From Blastococcus sp. HT6-30 (GTDB lineage: Bacteria > Actinomycetota > Actinomycetes > Mycobacteriales > Geodermatophilaceae): DNA of 64,000 bases. The notes under the pieces were generated by a model. The model saw nothing but the letters and a program-made list of their open reading frames with translations, was not told where the DNA came from and did no database searches. Position 1 is the first letter of the stretch. Each line of letters begins with the position of its first letter. This document shows, in pieces, positions 46,058 through 53,573 of this stretch. Both the position numbers and the translations under genes were made by a program. The stretch lies in NCBI RefSeq assembly GCF_039729015.1, contig NZ_CP155792.1, forward strand, positions 1,688,001 to 1,752,000, written 5' to 3'.

Positions 46058-46178
46058 GCGGTGATCTTCGTGGGTGCGGAGCCCCGTCTGCACCCCGGGG
46101 TGAGCCGGCCTCACCCGCGAGGGCCACGGATCCGCCGCCGGGCCCGGCCCCGGCGGGACGGACCCGGCGGGAGCGGGA

Positions 46179-47627
46179 TCAGACCCCTGCGCGCTGCATC
46201 AGCGTGCCGCGGCGGAGGTACACGAACCAGGTGACCGCCACGCAGACGATGTAGAAGCCGCAGAACGACAGCAGCGCCGTCTCCACGCCGCCGGTGGCCC
46301 CGTAGGACTCCGACACGATCCGCGGGATGAAGACCGCGCCGAGGGCGCCCACCGCCGAGATGATCCCCACGGCGGCGGCGGTGTCCCGGCGGGCGCGGTA
46401 CAGGACCTCGGCGGGGGTGTCGGAGGGGTGGTCGGCGGCGGCCTCGGCGCGGTAGATGATCGGGATCATCCGGTAGGTGGACCCGTTGGTCATGCCGACC
46501 ACGGCGAAGAGCACCAGGAAGCTGGCGAGGAAGCCGCCGAAGCTGCCGGCGCGCAGGAACGCGATCGCCGAGCCGATGGCGACCGCCTGGCCGACGAACG
46601 TGACGACGGTGATCTTCGCGCCGCCCACCCGGTCGGCCAGCCAGCCGCCGAACGGCCGGGACAGGGAGCCGACGAGCGGCCCGAGGAAGGCGTAGCGGTA
46701 GGTGTCGGCGGCGAACTCGTTGGCCAGCACGAGCGGGAAGGCGCCCGAGAAGCCGATGAACGAGCCGAACGCGCCGATGTACAGGAAGGCCATCACCCAC
46801 GTCTGCTTGCGCCGGGCGACGGCGGCCTGGTCGGCGACGTTGGCCTTGGCGCCGGACAGGTTGTTCATGCCGAACCAGGCGCCGACGACCGCCAGCACGA
46901 TGAACGGCACCCAGATGAGCGCGACGTTCTGCACGTAGCGGGCGTCGCCGGCCTCCGTCGCCCCCGTGCTCCCACCGACGAAGGCGACCGCCCCCGCCGT
47001 GACGGCGAGCGGCCCGACGAGCTGGATGATCGCGACGCCGATGTTCCCGCCGGCGGCGTTCAGGCCGAGGGCGAAGCCCTTCTCCCTGTCCGGGTAGAAG
47101 AACGAGATGTTCGCCATCGACGAGGCGAAGTTCCCGCCGCCGACGCCGCAGGTGATCGCCGTCAGGACCCAGAACCAGTAGGGCTGGCCGGTGGTGGCCG
47201 CGACGGTCAGCAGGGTCACCGGCACCAGCAGCAGGGCCGCGCTGACGACGGTCCAGTTCCGGCCGCCGACCAGCGCCGGCATGAACGTGTAGGGCACCCG
47301 CATGATCGCGCCCACCAGGCCTGCGGTGGCGACCAGCCAGAACAGCTGGTCGCTGGTGAAGCCGTAGCCGATCGAGGCCAGGACGGCGGTGGCGATGCTG
47401 AACATCTGCCACACGCTGAAGCCGATGTTCTCGGCCAGCACCGACCACATCAGGTTCCGGCGGGCCACCGGCCGGCCCTGCGGCGACGCCCAGAACTCGT
47501 CGTCCTCGGGGTTGTAGTCGTCGATCCACCGCGTCCCGCGTCGGGCGACCGGAGGCGCGCCGGCGGCGGGCTCGGTCGACGGCGGAGCCCCGGCGCCGGG
47601 GGCGCGGACGGTGGGGGTGGAGGTCAT
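46179..47627 (-). CDS. narK: Nitrate/nitrite transporter, MFS NNP family
   Basis: The 482-residue protein has twelve predicted helices. The nitrate signature GGGNFASSMANISFFYP lies near residue 160, and a second glycine-rich segment, AVVGMTNGSTYRMIPIIY, lies near 375. A 50-residue polar N-terminus precedes the first helix, with the DYNPEDDEFW motif seen in actinobacterial NarK. It would import nitrate for the reductase and NirBD encoded 2-9 kb away, or exchange nitrate and nitrite. Candidate GlnR half-sites lie upstream. Confidence 0.93.
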   Translation of the reverse strand: MTSTPTVRAPGAGAPPSTEPAAGAPPVARRGTRWIDDYNPEDDEFWASPQGRPVARRNLMWSVLAENIGFSVWQMFSIATAVLASIGYGFTSDQLFWLVATAGLVGAIMRVPYTFMPALVGGRNWTVVSAALLLVPVTLLTVAATTGQPYWFWVLTAITCGVGGGNFASSMANISFFYPDREKGFALGLNAAGGNIGVAIIQLVGPLAVTAGAVAFVGGSTGATEAGDARYVQNVALIWVPFIVLAVVGAWFGMNNLSGAKANVADQAAVARRKQTWVMAFLYIGAFGSFIGFSGAFPLVLANEFAADTYRYAFLGPLVGSLSRPFGGWLADRVGGAKITVVTFVGQAVAIGSAIAFLRAGSFGGFLASFLVLFAVVGMTNGSTYRMIPIIYRAEAAADHPSDTPAEVLYRARRDTAAAVGIISAVGALGAVFIPRIVSESYGATGGVETALLSFCGFYIVCVAVTWFVYLRRGTLMQRAGV

Positions 47628-47695
47628 GGGCGCATCCCTCGGTTCGCGGCCGCCGGGCGGGCGGATCCTGTGGGGGAGAACGCTAGGAAGCCGCC

Positions 47696-47722
47696 GTTAC
47701 CTCGCCGCCGCGCTCGCATGAC
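47696..47722 (-). promoter_or_regulatory. Candidate GlnR half-sites upstream of narK
   Basis: On the minus strand GTCAT (47722-47718) and GTAAC (47700-47696) are spaced exactly 22 bp apart, as the a-sites of actinobacterial GlnR boxes are. The intervening b-site is poorly matched. They lie about 70-95 nt before the narK ATG. Confidence 0.3.
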
Positions 47723-47738
47723 CTCTCGGGAACAACCG

Positions 47739-47767
47739 CCTCACCGCGCCGGGGGCCGGCGGTGAGG
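47739..47767. other. 9-bp hairpin between narK and the GNAT pseudogene
   Basis: CCTCACCGC pairs with GCGGTGAGG across an 11-nt loop in the divergent narK/GNAT-pseudogene region. It could be an operator or an RNA structure in the GNAT leader. Confidence 0.3.
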
Positions 47768-47823
47768 TTCGCGGCGGGACGCGGATCCGGCCGGCTGTCG
47801 GTGGTCGCTGCCACGATGCGCGC

Positions 47824-48308
47824 ATGGCGATCGAGGTGCGCCCGGCCAGCAGCTGTCCCGACGTGGCCGCGGTGCTGGGCCCGAAGCGGCCGGACGCGGA
47901 CGTGTGCTGGTGCCTGAGCCACCGGCTCCGGAGGTCGAAGGAGAACCGGGAGCTGGTCGGCGCCGCCCGCGGCGAGCGGGTGCGCCGACTCGTGGCGGAG
48001 GACCCGCCACCGGGCGTGCTCGCCCACGACGGGGACGAGGTGGTCGGCTGGGCGGCGGTCCACGCAAGCGCCGACACGAGCTTCGCCACCAACCGGCGGA
48101 TCCCGCACGTCGACGACCTCACGATTGCCTACGTCGGTACGCGGGCGCTGTTCGAGCGGGCGGGTTCGAGAAGGTGGCCGGCACCGGCTCGGTCGTCAAC
48201 AGGTTCCCGCGCGTGCTCATGCGGCGGAACCTGCGCCCGGACGGTCCCTCGATGGGCCCGGAGGACCAGGCCCGGAGGATCAGGCCCGGAGGCGGTAGCC
48301 GCGCTTGA
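47824..48308 (+). pseudogene. GNAT acetyltransferase with internal deletion and frameshift
   Basis: From ATG 47824 the first 99 codons are a typical GNAT N-terminus (KRPDADVCWCLSHRLRRSKE, VVGWAAVHASADTSFATNRR). At HVDDLTIAYVGTRALFERAG the frame jumps from the conserved DDL directly to the late TIAYVGTRALFERAG. The acetyl-CoA loop segment, about 45 codons, is therefore missing. One base is then lost: FEKVAGTGSVVNRFPRVLMR continues in another frame to a stop at 48308. The lost loop binds the cofactor, so the product cannot work. Confidence 0.78.
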
Positions 48309-49398
48309 CGACGGTCTCGACCAGCGGCGCGCCGAGGGCGGCCCGCAGCCGGGTCACCGCCATCTCCACTGCGTGCCCGTCACCGCCACCCGGCAGGGAG
48401 CCCACCAGGTCCGGCCGCGAGACGACGTGGCCGGGCTGCCGGGCGAGTTCGCGCAGGACGGCCAGCGGCCCCGGCGCCAGCTCCACCAGCTGCCCGTCGA
48501 CGACGGCGGCGTGGCCGCGGACCTGGAGCGTGTGCGGGCCGACCTGGAGCACCGGGTCGCGCTCGGGCAGCCGGGCGACCACCTCACGGGCCAGGGCACC
48601 CAGGCGGGCGCGTTCCGGTTGGCAGGAAGGGATGCCCGCGGCGTCCAGCGGGCCGGCGGTCACGGGGCCGACGGCGACGGCGAGCACCCGCCCGTTCATC
48701 GCGGCCACCACCGGCTCCTGCTGCCCCAGCTCCGTGGCCACCTGCAGCAGGCTCGCCGCGGCCGGCGCGCTGGTGAAGGTCACCGCGTCGACCCCGCCGG
48801 CCAGGATGGCACCGATGAGCCGGCGCACCGGCACGACGTCCTCGGGCAGCACCCAGCGGTAGACCGGGACGGTGAGCACGTCCGCGCCGGCGTCCTGCAG
48901 CCCGGCGACCAGGTCGGGCAGCGGATCGCCGTGCAGCTGGACGGCGATCCGGCGGCCGGCCAGCGGCCCCTCGGCCCCCGACAGCAGGTGCTCGAGCACT
49001 TCGGCCGACGACTCCGACGCCGGCGACCAGGCGTCGACGAGTCCGCCACCCCGGATCGCCCCGCGGGCCTTCGGGCCGCGCGCGAGGACGCGGGACCCCG
49101 ACAGGTGCTGCACGAGCGGCAGGCCCCAGGCGTCGGCCGCCTCCAGCCAGCCGCGGAAGCCGACCCCGGTGGTGGCGACGACGAGATCGACGGGAGCCTC
49201 GAGCACCCGCCTGGTCGCAGCCACCAACTCGGCGTCGTCGGCCAGCGGGACGATCCGGATGGCGGGGGCGTAGAGCACGCGGGCGCCCCGACGGTCCAGC
49301 AGCGCGCCCAGCTCCTCCTTGCGGCGGGCAGCGGTCACCGCGACGGTGTAGCCGGCCAGCGGAAGCCCGGCCGGCTGTTCCCCGGCGGTGTCGGTCAC
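48280..49398 (-). CDS. Uroporphyrinogen-III synthase-like protein with C-terminal winged-helix DNA-binding domain
   Basis: Residues 15-260 have the two-lobed HemD fold (AGYTVAVTAARRKEELGALL, VDAVTFTSAPAAASLLQV). Residues 275-372 are an OmpR/PhoB-type winged helix (LAPGPLAVLRELARQPGHVV, EMAVTRLRAALGAPLVETVV, then KRGYRLRA). The same architecture is known beside nitrate/nitrite genes in mycobacteria (Rv0260c near narK3). It may sense siroheme precursors or regulate nitrite reduction. GTG 49398 follows GAGGGG. Its last 29 bases overlap the convergent GNAT pseudogene. Confidence 0.85.
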   Translation of the reverse strand: MTDTAGEQPAGLPLAGYTVAVTAARRKEELGALLDRRGARVLYAPAIRIVPLADDAELVAATRRVLEAPVDLVVATTGVGFRGWLEAADAWGLPLVQHLSGSRVLARGPKARGAIRGGGLVDAWSPASESSAEVLEHLLSGAEGPLAGRRIAVQLHGDPLPDLVAGLQDAGADVLTVPVYRWVLPEDVVPVRRLIGAILAGGVDAVTFTSAPAAASLLQVATELGQQEPVVAAMNGRVLAVAVGPVTAGPLDAAGIPSCQPERARLGALAREVVARLPERDPVLQVGPHTLQVRGHAAVVDGQLVELAPGPLAVLRELARQPGHVVSRPDLVGSLPGGGDGHAVEMAVTRLRAALGAPLVETVVKRGYRLRA

Positions 49399-49493
49399 GT
49401 GTCCCCCTCGGGTGCGGTGGAGCCCCATCTTCCCGGCCCGGGGTTTCCGACGTGTGTCCTCGCCCGGTGCCACGCGGGCCCTGGTGACCGGGG

Positions 49494-50054
49494 TCACGCC
49501 CTGCCGTCCACCACCGCGTCGGCGCGCGCCCGGGTGCCGTCCTCGGCGAAGTGCGCGGTCTCCGTCCGCTGCCAGCGGTGCCACTCGCCGGCCAGCTGCG
49601 CCCCGTCGCGGGCCAGGCCACGGGCGAGCCGCACCGCCGGGTCGGCCTCCACCCAGATCCGCAGGCCGGCCCAGGCGTCGGTGGCCCGGCACGCACTGCC
49701 GCACCCCTCGACCACCAGCACGGCCGGCACCGGCACCGGCGTCGGCCGGGAGGAGAACCGGCCGGCCGCCCAGTCGTAGGCGTGGTAGGCGCCCGGCCTG
49801 CCGTCGGCCAGTGGGCGCAGCACACCTGCGGACAGGCGGGCCGCGGCCCCGGTGAGGGTCCAGCCGGCGTAGAGCTCGTCCATGTGCACGACGACGGGGT
49901 CGGGCAGGACGGCGGCCAGCCGGGCGGCGAGCGTGGTCTTGCCCGACCCGGCCGGCCCGTCCACGCACACCAGCCGGGTGCCGCCCAGCCGCGGGGGAGC
50001 GTCGAGCACCCGGGCGGTCAGGCCGGCGACGGTCAGCGGGGGTGCAGCGTCCAC
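49494..50054 (-). CDS. P-loop nucleoside/uridine kinase-like protein
   Basis: The 186-residue protein has Walker A GPAGSGKTTLAARLA near residue 33, HMDELYAGW like the substrate Asp region of uridine kinases, and VLVVEGCGSACRA. Length and layout fit the small uridine kinase-like ATPases found in actinobacteria; the true substrate is unknown. GTG at 50054 has GGAGCGG upstream and overlaps the metallo-hydrolase gene by 22 nt, so they are coupled. GTG at 50009 is an alternative. Confidence 0.75.
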   Translation of the reverse strand: MDAAPPLTVAGLTARVLDAPPRLGGTRLVCVDGPAGSGKTTLAARLAAVLPDPVVVHMDELYAGWTLTGAAARLSAGVLRPLADGRPGAYHAYDWAAGRFSSRPTPVPVPAVLVVEGCGSACRATDAWAGLRIWVEADPAVRLARGLARDGAQLAGEWHRWQRTETAHFAEDGTRARADAVVDGRA

Positions 50055-51082
50055 GTGGGCACCGCTCCGCCGCTGCCGGCCACCAGCCCGCGGCTGGCGA
50101 GCAACCGCAGGTGGGCGTCGGTCTCGGTCACGGCGAAGATCCGCATCCGCCGCTCGTACTGCTCCCACGGGCGCGACCAGGTCAGGTGGGCGGCCAGGTC
50201 CCAGGGCGTGGAGCCGGGGTGGTCGGCGATGGCGCGCAGCAGCTCGGCCAGGCGCGCCTCGTGGTGCGCGGTCAGCGCGTCGACGCGGTCGGCCAGCCCA
50301 CGGAAGCGCCACTCGTGCCCCGGCAGCACCTCGGTGGGGTCCAGGTCGCGCACCCCGGCCAGCGAGTCGAGGTAGTCGCGCAGCGGATCCGCCGATCCAC
50401 CGTCGGTGCTGGAGATGTTCGGGCTGATCCGCGGCAGCACGTGGTCGCCGGAGAAGAAGAGCCCCGTGCGCTCCTCGGCGAAGCACAGGTGACCGGGCGT
50501 GTGACCGGGCGTGTGGAGGGTGCGCAGCGACCACCCGGGGAACGCGGCGTGGTCGCCGTCCCCGAGCATCCGGTCGGGCACCGCCATGCGCATGAAACCG
50601 GAGAGGTTCTCCGCACCGCCCACGTCGGCTGCCGCGTCGTCGCGCGGGGCGCCGAGGCCGACGAGGAACTCGACCTCGGCGGCGACGGCGGCGCGCGCCT
50701 CGGTCCGGGTCAGCCGCTCGACCGCGGTGGCGTCGGCCGGGTGCATGGCGATCCAGGCGCCGCTGGCCTCCCGGACGCGCGAGGCCAGCCCCAGGTGGTC
50801 GAAGTGCAGGTGTGTCACGAGCACGCCCCGGACATCGGCCACCGAGCCGCCGATCGAGGCGAGCCCGTCGCTGAGCGCGCTCCAGCCGGCGTCGCTCTCC
50901 CAGCCGGTGTCGATCAGGCCGAGCCCGCCGCCGGCGAGGGCAAAGGCGTAGACGCTCACGTAGCGCAGCGGGTTGTGCGGGATCGGCACCGGTACCGACC
51001 AGAGGTCCGCCCGCAGCTGCTCGACCGGGGGCAGGGTGCGCGCCTGCCAGGCCGCGTGCTGGGTGGTGCCGGTGATCTCCAC
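50033..51082 (-). CDS. Metallo-beta-lactamase fold hydrolase
   Basis: The 349-residue protein has the metal motif VTHLHFDHLG and the distant ligands HTPGHTPGHLCF, FFSGDHVLPRIS and VLPGHEW. A C-terminal helical region of 90 residues with AHLTWSRPWEQYERRMRIFA is like the RNA/acyl-thioester hydrolase group (LACTB2 winged-helix tail). It probably hydrolyses a thioester or phosphoester in the cytoplasm. GTG at 51082 is used; GTG at 51091 is possible. It shares the promoter region with the divergent 163-residue gene. Confidence 0.85.
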   Translation of the reverse strand: MEITGTTQHAAWQARTLPPVEQLRADLWSVPVPIPHNPLRYVSVYAFALAGGGLGLIDTGWESDAGWSALSDGLASIGGSVADVRGVLVTHLHFDHLGLASRVREASGAWIAMHPADATAVERLTRTEARAAVAAEVEFLVGLGAPRDDAAADVGGAENLSGFMRMAVPDRMLGDGDHAAFPGWSLRTLHTPGHTPGHLCFAEERTGLFFSGDHVLPRISPNISSTDGGSADPLRDYLDSLAGVRDLDPTEVLPGHEWRFRGLADRVDALTAHHEARLAELLRAIADHPGSTPWDLAAHLTWSRPWEQYERRMRIFAVTETDAHLRLLASRGLVAGSGGAVPTWTLHPR

Positions 51083-51133
51083 GTCCCGCACTCTGCCAGC
51101 CGCTCCCGGCCGCGATCCTGACACCATGGGGGT

Positions 51134-51625
51134 GTGAGCGGTTCCCAGCCCGACGTGTCCACCGTCTCCGCCGTGCCCCGCCGGATGCGGCACCTGCTCG
51201 CCGCCCTCGCCGCCGTGGTCGCGGTGGTCATGGTGCTGGTGGCGCTCTCCCTGCCGTCGACGACCAACTCCGTCATCGACTACGGCGTCGTCGACCAGGT
51301 GGCGATGGCGGGTCTGGGGCTGGTCCTGGCCGCCGGGGTGCTGTTCCTCGGCCGGTCGCGGCTCGACGCCGATGCCGACGGCATCCGGGTCCGGAACCTC
51401 GTCGTCCACCACCAGCTGCCGTGGACGGCGGTGCGCGCGGTGCGGTTCGAGCGCACGTCCGCCTGGGGCTCGCTGCTGCTGGAGAACGGCGACGAGATCT
51501 CCCTGCACGCGCTGCAGGCCGCCGACGGCGAGCACGCCGTGCGGGCGGTCGAGGGGCTGCGCGCCCTGCACGCCGCCGCACGGGCGAAGGACCCCGTCCG
51601 GCCCCCTCTGCTCTACGACGACTGA
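51134..51625 (+). CDS. Membrane protein with PH-like domain
   Basis: The 163-residue product has two helices (LLAALAAVVAVVMVLVALSL and VAMAGLGLVLAAGVLFLG). A short bacterial PH-like domain follows (RLDADADGIRVRNLVVHHQL then LPWTAVRAVRFERTSAWGSL). It belongs to the common actinobacterial PH-domain membrane proteins of unknown role. The codons near the end (51586-51599) spell the same 14 bases as the left arm of repeat copy B, which starts 2 nt after the stop. Confidence 0.78.
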   Translation: MSGSQPDVSTVSAVPRRMRHLLAALAAVVAVVMVLVALSLPSTTNSVIDYGVVDQVAMAGLGLVLAAGVLFLGRSRLDADADGIRVRNLVVHHQLPWTAVRAVRFERTSAWGSLLLENGDEISLHALQAADGEHAVRAVEGLRALHAAARAKDPVRPPLLYDD

Positions 51626-51627
51626 AG

Positions 51628-51684
51628 AAGGACCCCGTCCTCCTCACCCCTCGCTCCGCTCGGGGCGAGCCTCTCGACGGAGCC
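51628..51684 (+). repeat. Stop-codon-associated inverted-repeat element, copy B
   Basis: Nearly identical to copy A over its left 27 bases (AAGGACCCCGTCC... through CACCCCTCGC) and its CTCGGGGCGAGCCTC centre. The right arm GACGGAGCC is less well preserved. It begins 2 nt after the TGA of the PH-domain gene, upstream of the infC promoter region. Confidence 0.75.
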
Positions 51685-51758
51685 TGGCGCGGGGCCGTGC
51701 GGAGAGGTCGTTCCGGCACAGCACGGCAGGGGGAATGCGCCACGGGCCCGGGACGCTG

Positions 51759-51764
51759 TATCGT
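51759..51764 (+). promoter_or_regulatory. Candidate -10 of infC-rpmI-rplT
   Basis: TATCGT is the best TANNNT in the 420-nt region between repeat copy B and infC. No convincing -35 is visible. If used, the leader would be about 280 nt long. Confidence 0.3.
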
Positions 51765-51954
51765 GGGTGTGCCTCCCCCGGCTACATCGAGGCGCGCGAA
51801 CCACCAGCGGCCCCGCCCCGGGCCGCTGTCCAAGAGGAGCCCGCTCCCACCTGACGCCGTCCAGGCGCCCAGGTCCCGGATAGCGAGAGCCGGCCACAGG
51901 CCGGTGATCGCGTGCGCACGCACCCGCGAGGGGTCGTGCGCCGCCGGCCGAGTG

Positions 51955-51982
51955 GGCCCCGCGAGCAGACGCTCGCGGGGCC
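51955..51982 (+). terminator. Attenuator-like intrinsic terminator in the infC leader
   Basis: GGCCCCGCGAGC pairs perfectly with GCTCGCGGGGCC over 12 bp with the 4-nt loop AGAC, followed by TTCTGTGT. It lies 65 nt before infC. A further hairpin, CCGGCC-ACA-GGCCGG near 51890-51904, precedes it. This suggests transcription attenuation of the ribosomal operon. Confidence 0.6.
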
Positions 51983-52046
51983 TTCTGTGTGCGTCGGCGC
52001 CGGGTGGGCCAGCGACTCCTCCCACGCAGCAGCGTAAGGAGAGGCC

Positions 52047-52640
52047 ATCACCGAGCCCCGCATCAACGACCGCATCCGAGTCCCCGAGGTCCGCCTGGTC
52101 GGACCCGAGGGCGAGCAGGTCGGCATCGTGTCGATCGGCGAGGCGCTGCGCCTGGCACAGGACTCCGAGCTCGACCTGGTCGAGGTCGCTCCCATGGCCC
52201 GGCCGCCCGTCGCCAAGCTCATGGACTACGGCAAGTTCAAGTACGAGTCCGCCCAGAAGGCCCGCGAGGCCCGGCGGAACCAGGCGCTCACCGTCATCAA
52301 GGAGATGCGGCTGCGCCTGAAGATCGACCCGCACGACTACGAGACCAAGAAGGGCCACGTCGAGCGCTTCCTCAAGGGCGGCGACAAGGTCAAGATCACC
52401 GTGATGTTCCGTGGCCGCGAGCAGTCGCGCCCGGAGATGGGCTACCGCCTGCTCCAGCGGTTGGCCGCCGACGTCAGCGAGCTGGGCGTCGTCGAGTCCA
52501 ACCCGAAGCAGGACGGCCGGAACATGGTCATGGTGATCGCCCCGCACCGGAACGCCCAGGCGCTGCAGCAGCAGGCGCAGCAGAGCAAGAGCCGACCGGC
52601 CAAGGGTGAGCAGGAGGCGGAGCAGGCGCCCAGCGCCTGA
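52047..52640 (+). CDS. infC: Translation initiation factor IF-3 with apparent AUC start
   Basis: The frame from 52047 gives 197 residues: [20 protein letters not shown], then [31 protein letters not shown] and the C-terminal [20 protein letters not shown], all typical of IF-3. A TAA at 52035-52037 is in frame, and no ATG, GTG or TTG occurs between it and 52128. Initiation therefore must use ATC at 52047 (AAGGAG 5 nt upstream) unless most of the N-domain is discarded. Rare AUU/AUC starts on infC are a known autoregulatory device. It leads rpmI and rplT. Confidence 0.9.
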   Translation: MTEPRINDRIRVPEVRLVGPEGEQVGIVSIGEALRLAQDSELDLVEVAPMARPPVAKLMDYGKFKYESAQKAREARRNQALTVIKEMRLRLKIDPHDYETKKGHVERFLKGGDKVKITVMFRGREQSRPEMGYRLLQRLAADVSELGVVESNPKQDGRNMVMVIAPHRNAQALQQQAQQSKSRPAKGEQEAEQAPSA

Positions 52641-52676
52641 CCCCCTGTTCCGCAGGAACGCACCACCGAGACCACC

Positions 52677-52711
52677 GGGTCGTGCGGCAGCCCCGGGCTG
52701 CCGCACGACCC
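52677..52711 (+). promoter_or_regulatory. 16-bp perfect hairpin between infC and rpmI
   Basis: Arms 52677-52692 and 52696-52711 (GGGTCGTGCGGCAGCC) pair without mismatch around a 3-nt loop. There is no T-run. The position, 29 nt before rpmI, suggests a processing site, a partial terminator or an L20-type control element. Confidence 0.6.
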
Positions 52712-52740
52712 GCATGAAGACGACCAGGACAGGCGAGGAC

Positions 52741-52935
52741 ATGCCGAAGCAGAAGACCCACAAGGGCACCGCCAAGCGGGTGCGCGTCACGGGCACCGGA
52801 AAGCTCATGCGCGAGCAGGCGAACAACCAGCACAAGTTCGAGCACAAGTCCGGGACCCGCAAGCGCCGGCTCGACCAGGACCAGGTCGTCTCCCCGGCCG
52901 ACGCCAAGAACCTCAAGAAGCTCCTCGGCATCTGA
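52741..52935 (+). CDS. rpmI: 50S ribosomal protein L35
   Basis: The 64-residue basic protein starts MPKQKTHKGTAKRVRVTGTG and contains NQHKFEHKSGTRKRRLDQDQ, matching L35. The ATG follows AGGCGAGGAC. It sits in the conserved infC-rpmI-rplT order and is 40 nt upstream of rplT. Confidence 0.97.
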   Translation: MPKQKTHKGTAKRVRVTGTGKLMREQANNQHKFEHKSGTRKRRLDQDQVVSPADAKNLKKLLGI

Positions 52936-52975
52936 GCGTCCCTCCACTGACTTTTAGAAAGACAGGAGCACTTCC

Positions 52976-53365
52976 GTGGCACGCGTGAAGCGGGCGGTCA
53001 ACGCCCAGAAGAAGCGCCGGACGACCCTCGAGGCCGCCAGCGGCTACCGCGGTCAGCGGTCCCGGCTGTACCGCAAGGCCAAGGAGCAGATCCTCCACTC
53101 GGCGACCTACAGCTACCGCGACCGCAAGGCGCGCAAGGGTGACTTCCGCAAACTGTGGATCACCCGCATCAACGCCGCGGCCCGCCTCAACGACATGACC
53201 TACAACCGGTTCATGCAGGGGCTCAAGCTCGCCGGCATCGAGCTGGACCGCCGCGTCCTGGCCGAGCTCGCCGTGAACGAGCCCGCCGCCTTCGCCACGC
53301 TGGTGGAGTCCGCCCGGGCTGCGCTCGCCGCGAACCCCGAGGCGACCGGCGCCCAGGCCGCCTGA
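52976..53365 (+). CDS. rplT: 50S ribosomal protein L20
   Basis: The 129-residue protein starts [20 protein letters not shown] and includes the L20 core [21 protein letters not shown]20 binds 23S rRNA during early assembly and in several bacteria represses its own operon. GTG at 52976 follows ACAGGAG. Two nucleotides after the stop begins repeat copy C. Confidence 0.97.
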   Translation: MARVKRAVNAQKKRRTTLEAASGYRGQRSRLYRKAKEQILHSATYSYRDRKARKGDFRKLWITRINAAARLNDMTYNRFMQGLKLAGIELDRRVLAELAVNEPAAFATLVESARAALAANPEATGAQAA

Positions 53366-53367
53366 CC

Positions 53368-53419
53368 AAGGACCACCCTGCCCCCTACGCCTCGCGAGCT
53401 CGGCGCGGGACCCTGCAGG
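53368..53419 (+). repeat. Stop-codon-associated inverted-repeat element, copy C (divergent)
   Basis: Begins AAGGACCACCCTGCCCC 2 nt after the rplT stop, includes CCTCGCGAGCTCGGCGCGGG, and ends with ACCCTGCAGG. It is clearly related to copies A and B but with several substitutions. The outer stem survives only in part. Confidence 0.55.
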
Positions 53420-53573
53420 ATGGCCGTTCCGCACGTCACCCGACGCCGTCGGTGACCGGCCCCTCCGGGCCGGACGCCGGCGGCGTCGGCGTCTGTCCGG
53501 GGCGAGGTCTGCACACTCGCCCCGATCAGCCCTCGAGCGGGTCACCGTGCAGATCTCGCAGGAAGGAGAGCGC

